From assembly GCF_001984195.1 (NCBI RefSeq), contig NZ_MTQN01000009.1, forward strand, positions 1,054,001 through 1,118,000: DNA of 64,000 bases, written 5' to 3'. Both the position numbers and the translations under genes were made by a program. Source of the stretch: Kribbella sp. ALI-6-A (lineage in GTDB: Bacteria; Actinomycetota; Actinomycetes; Propionibacteriales; Kribbellaceae). The notes below the pieces were generated by a model. The model saw only the letters and a list, made by a program, of their open reading frames with translations. It had not been told where the DNA came from and ran no database searches. Below, one piece after another: positions 23,705 to 31,451 of this stretch. The first letter of the stretch is position 1. Each line of letters opens with the position of its first letter.

Positions 23705-23965
23705 CTAGATCTGGTCCGCGTAGCTCTTGCAGCCGGCCGACGCGATCTCCAGCGCCTCGGCGGCCTGTTCGACCGCCTTGCCGGCCGCGTCCAGGATCTC
23801 CGAGATATCCCGGTCCACCCCGGTCGCCGTACCGGCGATCAGACTCTCCACCTGCGCACTGTGCTGCGTGAACCGCAGCTTGAACCCCGCCAGTCCACCC
23901 GCTGCCTGCTTGGCCTCGGCCGAAACCTGGTGCAACTGTTCCTTGAGCCGCTGTACGTCCGACAC
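23705..23965 (-). CDS. Small helical protein of WXG100-like size
   Basis: The 86-aa protein starts MSDVQRLKEQLHQVSAEAKQ and consists of two long helices separated around residues 40-45 (AGTATGVDRD). This is the length and hairpin layout of WXG100/ESAT-6-like proteins. The diagnostic WxG turn is absent, and the C-terminal YxxxD/E export signal is not obvious, although the protein ends CKSYADQI. It lies between the coiled-coil membrane protein gene (16 bp) and the repeat protein gene (9 bp) of the FtsK operon. Assignment as a WXG100-like protein is inference from size, fold and gene order. Confidence 0.65.
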   Translation of the reverse strand: MSDVQRLKEQLHQVSAEAKQAAGGLAGFKLRFTQHSAQVESLIAGTATGVDRDISEILDAAGKAVEQAAEALEIASAGCKSYADQI

Positions 23966-23981
23966 TTCGACTGCCTCTTCC

Positions 23982-24662
23982 CTAGGAGTTGCGCTTCTTC
24001 GGCAGCACGATCGCCGTCCCCGCCACCACCACCGGTACGCCGATCGCCAGCCACCACGGGAGCCCGGCCGCCATCAGGACGACGACCAGCCCCGCTCCAC
24101 CCCAGCCCCACCAGCGTGCTCCGGGGAGCCGGGGCAGGCCCAGCACCCGCGACGCGGCGAGCATCGTCACCGCCGCCAGCGCGGCCGCCTCGACGCCCGC
24201 GAGGAACGACCGGGTCACCACCCAGACGACGACGAACCCGACCACCATCAGGGCGGCGCTGATCGTACGGCGCTTGCGCCGCTCCTGCTCGGCCCGGGTC
24301 GCCGCCCGGACCTCCTCCAGCTTGTCGACGGTCTCGGCCAGCTGCTTGGTGAGCCGTGCGGCGACCACCTCGATGTCGGCGATGCCCCTGATCTCCGGCA
24401 GCGGCACGTTCGCCCGCTTGCCGTCCGGCGGCAGCCCGGCTCGCTGCAGGCTGACTGCTGCCTTCTCGGCGAGCCCGTTGAGCCGCGTCTCCAGCTTGCG
24501 CCCGCGCTCGGCCATCGCGTCGGCCTCGGCGGCAGCGGTTGCCTCTGCCTGCGTCTTGGCCGCCGTACGCCGGTCCTGCTCCTGCTGCGCGTCCGCACGG
24601 GCCCCGGCGACCTGCCGCAGCGCCCGCACGTAGGCAGTCCACTCCTCTTCTTCGGTCTTCAT
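23982..24662 (-). CDS. Coiled-coil protein with four C-terminal membrane helices
   Basis: The 226-aa protein has a long charged N-terminal helix (residues 1-130, rich in Ala, Glu, Arg and Gln) predicted to form a coiled coil. Four hydrophobic segments follow at about 133-150, 154-173, 184-201 and 203-220, with a basic C-terminus (PKKRNS). The helical domain should face the cytoplasm. Its ATG overlaps the stop codon of the FtsK-type ATPase gene by four bases, so the two are translationally coupled and probably interact. It could be the membrane anchor or channel component of the ATPase. No similarity to EccB, EccD or EccE could be recognised. Confidence 0.75.
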   Translation of the reverse strand: MKTEEEEWTAYVRALRQVAGARADAQQEQDRRTAAKTQAEATAAAEADAMAERGRKLETRLNGLAEKAAVSLQRAGLPPDGKRANVPLPEIRGIADIEVVAARLTKQLAETVDKLEEVRAATRAEQERRKRRTISAALMVVGFVVVWVVTRSFLAGVEAAALAAVTMLAASRVLGLPRLPGARWWGWGGAGLVVVLMAAGLPWWLAIGVPVVVAGTAIVLPKKRNS

Positions 24663-27382
24663 CGCCGCACCAGCTCCAGGTACCGCTCGACCTCGTCAAC
24701 ACGCAGCGGAGCGAACGGCACAACCACCTGTGCCTCCGGGTGCAGCCCGTCCCACAGCAGCCCGCGGTGCGGCTCCGACGCCCATCGCACCAGCGGACCC
24801 GCCACCGCGCGTACGCCGTCCTGCGGGTGCCGCAGGAACAGGTGGGTCGCCACGTTGGACCGCCCGTAGCCCAGCTGCTCGGTGCAGACGTGCAGCCGGT
24901 TCCACCAGCCGAACGTGATCAGTCCCTGCGTCGGCCCGTCGCGCACGATCTCCTGCAGCGCGTTCGCCGGGCTCTCATACAGCCCTTCGGGGTGCACCTG
25001 CATCTTCGGCACACCGTGGAAGCCGAAGCCCAGCAGGTACGTCGTACCGCCGACCCGTCCCTCCTTCACCATGTCCCGCAGCGAGAACAGCCGAGGCGCG
25101 ACGTCCGCGTGCTTGTCGACCGTCTCCACCTCGCAGCCCAGCAACCGGAGCGTCTGGATCAGCGCGTCCTTGCCCTCAGCAACCGCCGGAGCGGAGTCCG
25201 TCCCGTCCAGGAAGACGAAGCGCGGCGGTACGGCCGCAGCAGCCGCCGCCGACACCGCCAGCCCGGTCAGCACGCCCAGCGCGTCAGCAGGCCCGTCCCC
25301 CAGCACCAGTACGCCGGCACCCGGCTCCGGCCGCACCTCGATGGCCACGGGCTCCTCGGTCACCGCGATCGGCAGACCGGTCCACGGACGGCCGAGCTCC
25401 GCCTTCACCGCGGCCGCCGTGTCGGTCAGCCGCGCCGGCTCGGCCAGGTGGAAGACCCGCGGCGCCCTCGTCGTACCGGATCGTTGCCACAGCTCGTGCC
25501 GCAGGTCGTCCAGCACCGGCTTGTCGGCGAAGCTCACCAGCACGTGCTGGTTGTCGTCCGGCGAACCGAAGTTCGCGTTGAGCACCGCCTCACCGCGGAA
25601 CTGCAGCTCCGCGGCCGCCGTGTTCCCGGTCCGCAGGATGGCCTGGGAGTCGGCCGGAGTGGTCTTCAGCGCGATCCGGTACGGCACCTGGCCGAAGATC
25701 GAGTCGCGCCGGGTCGACAGCCGCTTGACCCCTTCGATCGTTTGCGTGGCCAGTACGACGTGCACGCCGTACGCACGGCCGAGCCGCACCAGCCGCTCCA
25801 GCAGCCGCGCGGCCTCGTCGGCCAGCTCGTCGTCGTCTTCCAGCAGCACCTGGAACTCGTCCAGCACCGCCAGGATCCGCGGCGGCCGATCCGGTCCGGG
25901 AGCCAGTTCGGCGATGTCCGCGACGTTCCCGTGCGCCTTGAAGATCTCGCTGCGCCGGGCCAGCTCGTCGGACAGGTGCCGCAGTACGGCGAGGCCGAAC
26001 GCCCGGTCGCTGTGGATGCCGAGGACCCGTACGTGTGGCAGCCAGTGCTCGCGCTCAGCGGCCGGTCCGAGCGCCGAAAATTCCACGCCGTGCTTGAAGT
26101 CGAGCAGGTACATCTCCAGGTCGTCCGGCGAGTGCCGGGCCGCCAAACCGTGGATCATCACCAGCAGCAGGTTCGACTTGCCCTGACCGACCGCGCCGCC
26201 GACCAGGACGTGCGGCAGTGCCGGGTTGCCGCTGCGTAGCCGGATCAGCGCGGGCGTGCGGTCGTCGTACCCGATGACCGTGCTCAGCTCGTCCTTGACC
26301 GGCTGCCACCAGGTGGAGCGGTCCGGCAGTGTCCGCTCGAAGTCGATGGTCGGCAGTACCGCGATCTCGGCGAGTTCGGCCACCACGTCACAGATGCCGG
26401 TGGCAACGTTCGCCTCGAACGGCGGGTCGAGCAAGGCAGGCACGTTGGGAAGCTGGGACACCTCGACCTTGCCGTTGGCGATCGCGACCGGCGTCAGCAG
26501 GTCTAGCAGTTGCCGCGGGTCGACATCGGACTCCGCCGCCATCGCCGGATCGTGGTGGACCAGGAAGCAGATTCCCCGCTCACCGCCGGTCGCGGCGAGC
26601 CGGACCAGGTCGCGCTGGGCGAGCGTGTCGATGCCGGCCGGATAGTCGAACAGCACGATCAGCCGGTACGGGTCGGTGACGCGACCGGTCTCGCGGATCA
26701 ACTCCTCGAACCGCTTGTGGCCCAGCTGCGCCTGCCTGCTGGCGCGTAGCGAGGACACGTCGACCAGGCTGGACAGCACCGAGTGCAACTGCTCCGCGGT
26801 GTGTGTTGCCCTCGGCACCAATTGCGGGTACTTCGTGGTCAGGTGGCCGAGCAGACCCATCATCCCGGTCAGCCGCGGGTCGAACGAGTCGATCCGCAAC
26901 CGGAACGGCTCCGACGCCGCGATCAGCCGCAACGCCGTGCTCTGCAGCAGTTGGCGCGCGGCCTCGGGGCGGTCCGAGGTGACCCGCCATCCGTTCGTCC
27001 GCAGCAGCGGCGCAATCACCGGCGTGCCGGCTTCGAGCTCGCCCACGCGCACGTACGACGGGATGCCGGCGCCGACGAGCTGGCGGGAGCGCCAGCGCGC
27101 GTCGTTCGGGGGGATGGAGGCGAGTCCGCGCGCGAGCCGATCGGCCAGCTGTCGTGCGGCCGGTTCCGCGGTGGCGAGCGCTTCGGCGGTCGCTGCCTCG
27201 ACCAGACCCCTGGACTCGCGCCGCGCGATCGCCGTTTGCTCCTGTAGCTGACGGTGCAGCTGAACGGCCCGCTGGTGTTCGCCGCGGGTGAGCTGGCGGG
27301 CGTTGTCGAGCAGTTGAGCCAGTGCGTGTTGCAGGCCGCGAATGCGGGCTTCCAGGACCTCCGGAGAAACCGGTCCGGGCAT
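24659..27382 (-). CDS. FtsK/SpoIIIE-type ATPase of an uncharacterised operon
   Basis: The start is uncertain: ATG 27382 has GGGGGA before it, but GTG codons at 27409 and 27415 are in frame. Numbered from the longest form (918 aa), a helical N-terminus (20-100) precedes an alpha/beta segment with RLIVLFDYPAGIDTL (251-265) that looks like a degenerate ATPase-like domain. The active domain has Walker A GGAVGQGKSN (406-415), the FtsK-type LLDFKHGVEF (437-446), Walker B ILAVLDEFQ (514-522) and the sensor VVLATQT. A C-terminal domain begins VLVLGDGPADALGVL (703-717) and resembles a Walker-less copy. No membrane helix or FtsK gamma domain is present. Substrate (DNA or protein) is unknown; gene order suggests protein translocation. 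Confidence 0.85.
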   Translation of the reverse strand: MPGPVSPEVLEARIRGLQHALAQLLDNARQLTRGEHQRAVQLHRQLQEQTAIARRESRGLVEAATAEALATAEPAARQLADRLARGLASIPPNDARWRSRQLVGAGIPSYVRVGELEAGTPVIAPLLRTNGWRVTSDRPEAARQLLQSTALRLIAASEPFRLRIDSFDPRLTGMMGLLGHLTTKYPQLVPRATHTAEQLHSVLSSLVDVSSLRASRQAQLGHKRFEELIRETGRVTDPYRLIVLFDYPAGIDTLAQRDLVRLAATGGERGICFLVHHDPAMAAESDVDPRQLLDLLTPVAIANGKVEVSQLPNVPALLDPPFEANVATGICDVVAELAEIAVLPTIDFERTLPDRSTWWQPVKDELSTVIGYDDRTPALIRLRSGNPALPHVLVGGAVGQGKSNLLLVMIHGLAARHSPDDLEMYLLDFKHGVEFSALGPAAEREHWLPHVRVLGIHSDRAFGLAVLRHLSDELARRSEIFKAHGNVADIAELAPGPDRPPRILAVLDEFQVLLEDDDELADEAARLLERLVRLGRAYGVHVVLATQTIEGVKRLSTRRDSIFGQVPYRIALKTTPADSQAILRTGNTAAAELQFRGEAVLNANFGSPDDNQHVLVSFADKPVLDDLRHELWQRSGTTRAPRVFHLAEPARLTDTAAAVKAELGRPWTGLPIAVTEEPVAIEVRPEPGAGVLVLGDGPADALGVLTGLAVSAAAAAAVPPRFVFLDGTDSAPAVAEGKDALIQTLRLLGCEVETVDKHADVAPRLFSLRDMVKEGRVGGTTYLLGFGFHGVPKMQVHPEGLYESPANALQEIVRDGPTQGLITFGWWNRLHVCTEQLGYGRSNVATHLFLRHPQDGVRAVAGPLVRWASEPHRGLLWDGLHPEAQVVVPFAPLRVDEVERYLELVRR

Positions 27383-27532
27383 CGTTCCCCCGTCAGGCGC
27401 CTCCGTCACGAGCACCGTCCTTCCACCTTCGCCCCGCGACCTTCACTGCCGCGGACAACCATGTCACACCAACAGTCTCCTGTGTCACTCCAGGCATCAC
27501 CAGTCTCACCAGCCGACACCTCCGTGGGCCGC

Positions 27533-27928
27533 CTAGAGCGGCGCGACGATCTCGAGCTCGTAGCCGTCGTCGTTGTGCAGGAAGGCGGCGTAATGCCGCG
27601 GCCCACCGGCGTACGGATGACGGTCGGCGAACATCAGCGTCCACCCCTGGCCGGGGGCCTCGGCAACGATCGCGTCGACCTCGGCCCGGCTGCCGGCGTT
27701 CAGCGCGAGATGGTTCATGCCCGGCCGCAGCCGGTCGTGCTCGGTGGCGGTCAGCGCGGGGCTCTGCTCGACCACCAGGTAGCTGCCGTCCGGGCTGGTC
27801 CAGATCTGCCCGCCGGGCCAGCTGTCGCCGTCCTTCCAGCCCAGCCGGCCGAGGATCCAGCCCCAGCTCCGGACAGCGCGGGACAGGTCCGGGACCCAGA
27901 TCTCGACGTGGTGCAGCGCGGCGGCCAT
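27533..27928 (-). CDS. VOC family (glyoxalase/bleomycin-resistance-like) protein
   Basis: The 131-aa protein starts MAAALHHVEIWVPDLSRAV. It has two beta-alpha-beta-beta-beta modules, with metal-ligand candidates His in HHVEIW, Glu in LVVEQSP, His in GMNHLALN and Glu in YELEIVAP. VOC proteins are metal-dependent isomerases, dioxygenases or binding proteins; the substrate here is unknown. It starts seven bases after the stop codon of the small two-TM gene, so the two are cotranscribed. Confidence 0.88.
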   Translation of the reverse strand: MAAALHHVEIWVPDLSRAVRSWGWILGRLGWKDGDSWPGGQIWTSPDGSYLVVEQSPALTATEHDRLRPGMNHLALNAGSRAEVDAIVAEAPGQGWTLMFADRHPYAGGPRHYAAFLHNDDGYELEIVAPL

Positions 27929-27935
27929 CGGAGCA

Positions 27936-28133
27936 TTATCTGTGCTCGTCGAGACGGTTGAACACCGCCACCGAAACCGTCCCGGACACGACCAGCCAGA
28001 CCAGCGCAACGAGTAGCCACGGCCACCACTCCTGACCGGCGGCGGCCTCCGCCACCGCCTTGCCGAACAGGCCGCCGGACGGGGCGAAGACCAGCACCAG
28101 CAGTGCGCGGGCGACGGTGGTCTCCTTGGTCAT
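27936..28133 (-). CDS. Small two-TM membrane protein, 65 aa
   Basis: The protein starts MTKETTVARALLVLVFAPSG and has two hydrophobic segments, around residues 9-27 and 37-56 (WWPWLLVALVWLVVSGTVSV), followed by a charged tail. It is the first gene of a two-gene leftward unit with the VOC protein and divergent from the AddB-like gene. No family was recognised. Confidence 0.65.
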   Translation of the reverse strand: MTKETTVARALLVLVFAPSGGLFGKAVAEAAAGQEWWPWLLVALVWLVVSGTVSVAVFNRLDEHR

Positions 28134-28355
28134 ACTTCATTGTCGGAGCCGATCGCGCGGCGCGCAGCGACACGGCGTGCCTTCCCCTTTCTGCACGGTG
28201 GTTTTGCGCCGTTCAGGCGGTGAGTGCCGACCGGGTTCCCGAAGAGTTCCTGCTGAAGTCCTGCTCAGGTCGTTGGGCGGCCGTCGTGGGCGAGAAATTA
28301 TGTCTGTGGCAGGGTTTAGCGTCTTTCCTGACAGCGAAACAGGATCGGGGGCACA

Positions 28356-31300
28356 GTGAGCGGGACCCGGATCGAGACCACGGCGTACGGCGCGGCGGCG
28401 CTGGAGCGGCTGGCCGACGTCGTCGCGCGGCTGAAGGCCGACGACCCGATGAAGCCCGTCACGCTGCTGCTGCCGGACAACCTGACCGGTGTGGTGGCCC
28501 GCCGTTTTCTTGCCTCCACAGGCATCGCCGCGTTGTATCTGGCGACGCTGTCCCGTCTCGCCGAGCAACTGGCGGCCGGGCTGCTGGCGCCGCGACGGCC
28601 GGCCACCCGGCCCATCGTCGCGGCGACCTGGCGGACCGCGCTGTCCAAGGCGCCCGGCGTGTTCGAGGAGGTCGCCGATCATCCGTCGACCATCCAAGCG
28701 CTTGCTGCAGCGCATCGGGAGCTGCGTGACCTGAGCGATCCCGCGCTGGAGAAGGTGTCGGCCGCTTCGGGGCTCGGCCCTTCGCTGGTCCACCTGCACC
28801 GCATGGTCTGCGACCAGCTCAGCGAGCAGTGGTACGACGAGACCGACCTGCTGCGCGCCGCGGCGGCCCGGGCCGAGACCGAGCCGTCCGTCGTTGCCGA
28901 GCTTGGGTCTTTGGTGCTCTACCTCCCGCAGGAGCTGAGCCAGGCGGAGGCGTCGTTCGTCGCCTCGCTCGGGATCGCGGCCGCCGATCTGACCGTCGTC
29001 GTCGGACTGACCGACGTCCGGCGCGCCGACCGGGCGGTCCGGCGGTCGCTGGAGCGGATCGGGATCGACCTGCCGCCGTCGATCTCGAAGAACTACCCGG
29101 TCGCGACCGAGGTGCTGAACGCGTCGGACGCCGACGACGAGGTTCGCTGCGTCGTCAGGGATCTCGTGACGGTGCTGGAGAAGACGCCCGCACATCGGGT
29201 CGCGGTGCTGTACTCGGCAGCCTCGCCGTACGCGCGACTCCTGCACGAGCACCTCACGGCCGCCAAGATCACGGTGAACGGGCCCGGCACGCGTCCGGTG
29301 CACGAGCGAGCGCTGGCGCGGACGCTGCTGGAGGTGCTCGCGCTGGTCGACGACGACCTGCCCCGAGCCGATCTGTTCCGCGCCCTGGCGAACGCGCCGA
29401 CCCGTGACTTCACCGGCGAGCGGATCCCCGTACCGCAATGGGAGCGGCTGTCCCGCGCGGCCGGCGTCGTCCGCGGCGACGACTGGGCGGTCCGCCTCGG
29501 CCAGTACGCGGAAAACGAGCGCCGCACCGCCGATCAGGAGCAGCTCGCGGACGACCCGAGGCCCGCTGTGGTCCGCCGCGCGCAGTACAACGCGTCCCAC
29601 GCCCAGCGCATGCACCTGTTCGTCGGCGAGCTGCGGCGCCGGCTGCGTGCGGCCGCGGTGATGGAGAGTTGGTCGCAGCTGTCCGAGGTGGTGCTCCGGC
29701 TGTTCCACGATCTGCTCGGCGACTACACGTCCTTGCCGGCCGAGGAGCAGTACGCCGCCGTTGCGGTCGAGGGGTCTCTCCGCGGCCTGTCGACGCTGGA
29801 CGAGTTGGGCACACCGGCGAGCTTGAGCATCCTGCGCGACGTACTCGACCTGGAGCTGCAGCAATCGCTCCCCCGGGTCGGCACGTTCGGCACCGGCGTA
29901 CTGGTGGCTCCGCTGTCCGCGGCGATCGGCCTGGCGGTCGACGTGGTCTACGTGGTCGGACTCGCCGAAGACATCTATCCGGGCCGCCTGCACGAGGACG
30001 CGTTGCTGCCGCACCGGGTCCGCGAAGCGGCGGCGCCCGAGCTGGCGTCGGCGCGCGACCGGCTCGACGAGAAGCAGCGACACCTGCTCGCCGCGTTCTC
30101 GGCCGGATCGTCGCGGGTGGTCGCGTCGTTCCCGCGCGGCGATCTGCGCCGATCGAGCCGCCGTCTGCCGACGCGCTGGCTGCTCGGGACCTTGCGAGAG
30201 CTGAGCGGCGACCACGCCCTGGCGGCCACCTTGTGGGACCAGACGTCGTACGGCGACCGCCTGCTGACCTCGGCGTCGTACGCGGGGTCGTTGACCACGG
30301 CAAGGATGCCGGCCACCGAGCAGGACTGGCGGGTCCGCGCCGCGACGGCGGGGCTGGCGCTGTCCGACGGTGTCGTGGACCGCGCCCGGTTGTTGCTCCG
30401 GGCCCGTAGCAGTGACGAGTTCACCCGGTTCGACGGCAACCTGTCCGGTGTCGCCGGTCTGCCGGACTTCGCGCGCGAGGAGCGGATCGCGTCGCCGACG
30501 TCACTGGAGTCCTACGCGTCGTGCCCGCACACGTACTTCGTCGAGCGGCTGCTGCAGGTCCAGCCGTTGGAGGCCCCGGAGGATCTGCTGGTGATCTCGC
30601 CGGCCCAGATCGGAAATATCATCCACAACAGCTTGGACGCGTTCGTCAGCCGGCTCGCCGGTTCTCTGCCCGGGTACGGCGAGCCTTGGACGGCCGAGCA
30701 GCGGTCGCTGCTGCTGGCGATCGGCGCCGACCTGGCCGACCGGTTCGAGGCTGAAGGTCTGACCGGCCATCCGCGGTTGTGGCAGCGCGAGCGACTCCGG
30801 ATCCTGGGCGACCTGCTCAACCTGCTCGACGACGACGATCACTGGCGCGCTGAGCACGACGCGTCGGTGGTGGCCAGCGAGCTGCGCTTCGGCTCGGACG
30901 GCGAGCCGCCGGTGGAGATCCCGGTGCCGTCCGGCCGCGTGCTGCTGCGCGGCTCGGCCGACAAGGTCGACCTCGGCAAGGACGGCACGATCTACGTCAC
31001 CGACGTGAAGACCGGCAGCTTCTCCCGGTACGAGGCGATCGAGACCGATCCGGTCGCGGCCGGGACGAAGCTGCAACTCCCGGTCTACGCCTACGCCGCA
31101 CGGGCGCGGCTCGGTGACGAGTCGACGCCGGTCGAGGCGGCGTACTGGTTCGTTCGAAGGGGTGGCCGGCGGATTCCCGTGCCGCTCACCCCGGAGGTCG
31201 CCGAGCGGTACGTGCACGCGCTCGATGTGATCGTCTCGTCGATCGCGGCCGGATACTTTCCACCGAAAGCGCCCGACGTACCGGACTTCCTCTGGGTGCA

Positions 31301-31451
31301 GTGCCAGTACTGCAACCCCGACGGGATCGGCCACAGCGAAGTCCGGGCGCGCTACGAGCGCAAGCGGTTCGACCCGCTGCTGGAGCGGTTGGTCCGGTTG
31401 ATCGATCCGAGCGCCCTGCCCGCGTTCGAGGAGGTGGCACTGGATGACTGA
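28356..31451 (+). CDS. AddB-like nuclease subunit (PD-(D/E)XK family)
   Basis: The 1031-aa protein starts at GTG 28356. The N-terminal half is a UvrD-like fold without a functional Walker A motif, as in AddB. The C-terminal nuclease domain begins SLESYASCPHTYFVERLLQ and has GNIIHNSLDAF (GxxxH-type motif), GSADKVDLG and YVTDVKTG (the D...DxK catalytic core). It ends in a CQYCNPDG motif. These cysteines match AddB-type iron-sulfur staple positions, but only three of four are evident. With the overlapping AddA-like gene it should form a heterodimeric helicase-nuclease for processing double-strand breaks. Actinobacterial members of this family are often called AdnA/AdnB-like or AddAB-like; I cannot separate these by eye. 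Confidence 0.86.
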   Translation: MSGTRIETTAYGAAALERLADVVARLKADDPMKPVTLLLPDNLTGVVARRFLASTGIAALYLATLSRLAEQLAAGLLAPRRPATRPIVAATWRTALSKAPGVFEEVADHPSTIQALAAAHRELRDLSDPALEKVSAASGLGPSLVHLHRMVCDQLSEQWYDETDLLRAAAARAETEPSVVAELGSLVLYLPQELSQAEASFVASLGIAAADLTVVVGLTDVRRADRAVRRSLERIGIDLPPSISKNYPVATEVLNASDADDEVRCVVRDLVTVLEKTPAHRVAVLYSAASPYARLLHEHLTAAKITVNGPGTRPVHERALARTLLEVLALVDDDLPRADLFRALANAPTRDFTGERIPVPQWERLSRAAGVVRGDDWAVRLGQYAENERRTADQEQLADDPRPAVVRRAQYNASHAQRMHLFVGELRRRLRAAAVMESWSQLSEVVLRLFHDLLGDYTSLPAEEQYAAVAVEGSLRGLSTLDELGTPASLSILRDVLDLELQQSLPRVGTFGTGVLVAPLSAAIGLAVDVVYVVGLAEDIYPGRLHEDALLPHRVREAAAPELASARDRLDEKQRHLLAAFSAGSSRVVASFPRGDLRRSSRRLPTRWLLGTLRELSGDHALAATLWDQTSYGDRLLTSASYAGSLTTARMPATEQDWRVRAATAGLALSDGVVDRARLLLRARSSDEFTRFDGNLSGVAGLPDFAREERIASPTSLESYASCPHTYFVERLLQVQPLEAPEDLLVISPAQIGNIIHNSLDAFVSRLAGSLPGYGEPWTAEQRSLLLAIGADLADRFEAEGLTGHPRLWQRERLRILGDLLNLLDDDDHWRAEHDASVVASELRFGSDGEPPVEIPVPSGRVLLRGSADKVDLGKDGTIYVTDVKTGSFSRYEAIETDPVAAGTKLQLPVYAYAARARLGDESTPVEAAYWFVRRGGRRIPVPLTPEVAERYVHALDVIVSSIAAGYFPPKAPDVPDFLWVQCQYCNPDGIGHSEVRARYERKRFDPLLERLVRLIDPSALPAFEEVALDD

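Noticed and set aside
28137..30215. 692-codon leftward frame opposite the AddB-like gene
   Set aside because: It is the mirror of a real coding strand and has no domain or ribosome-binding site.
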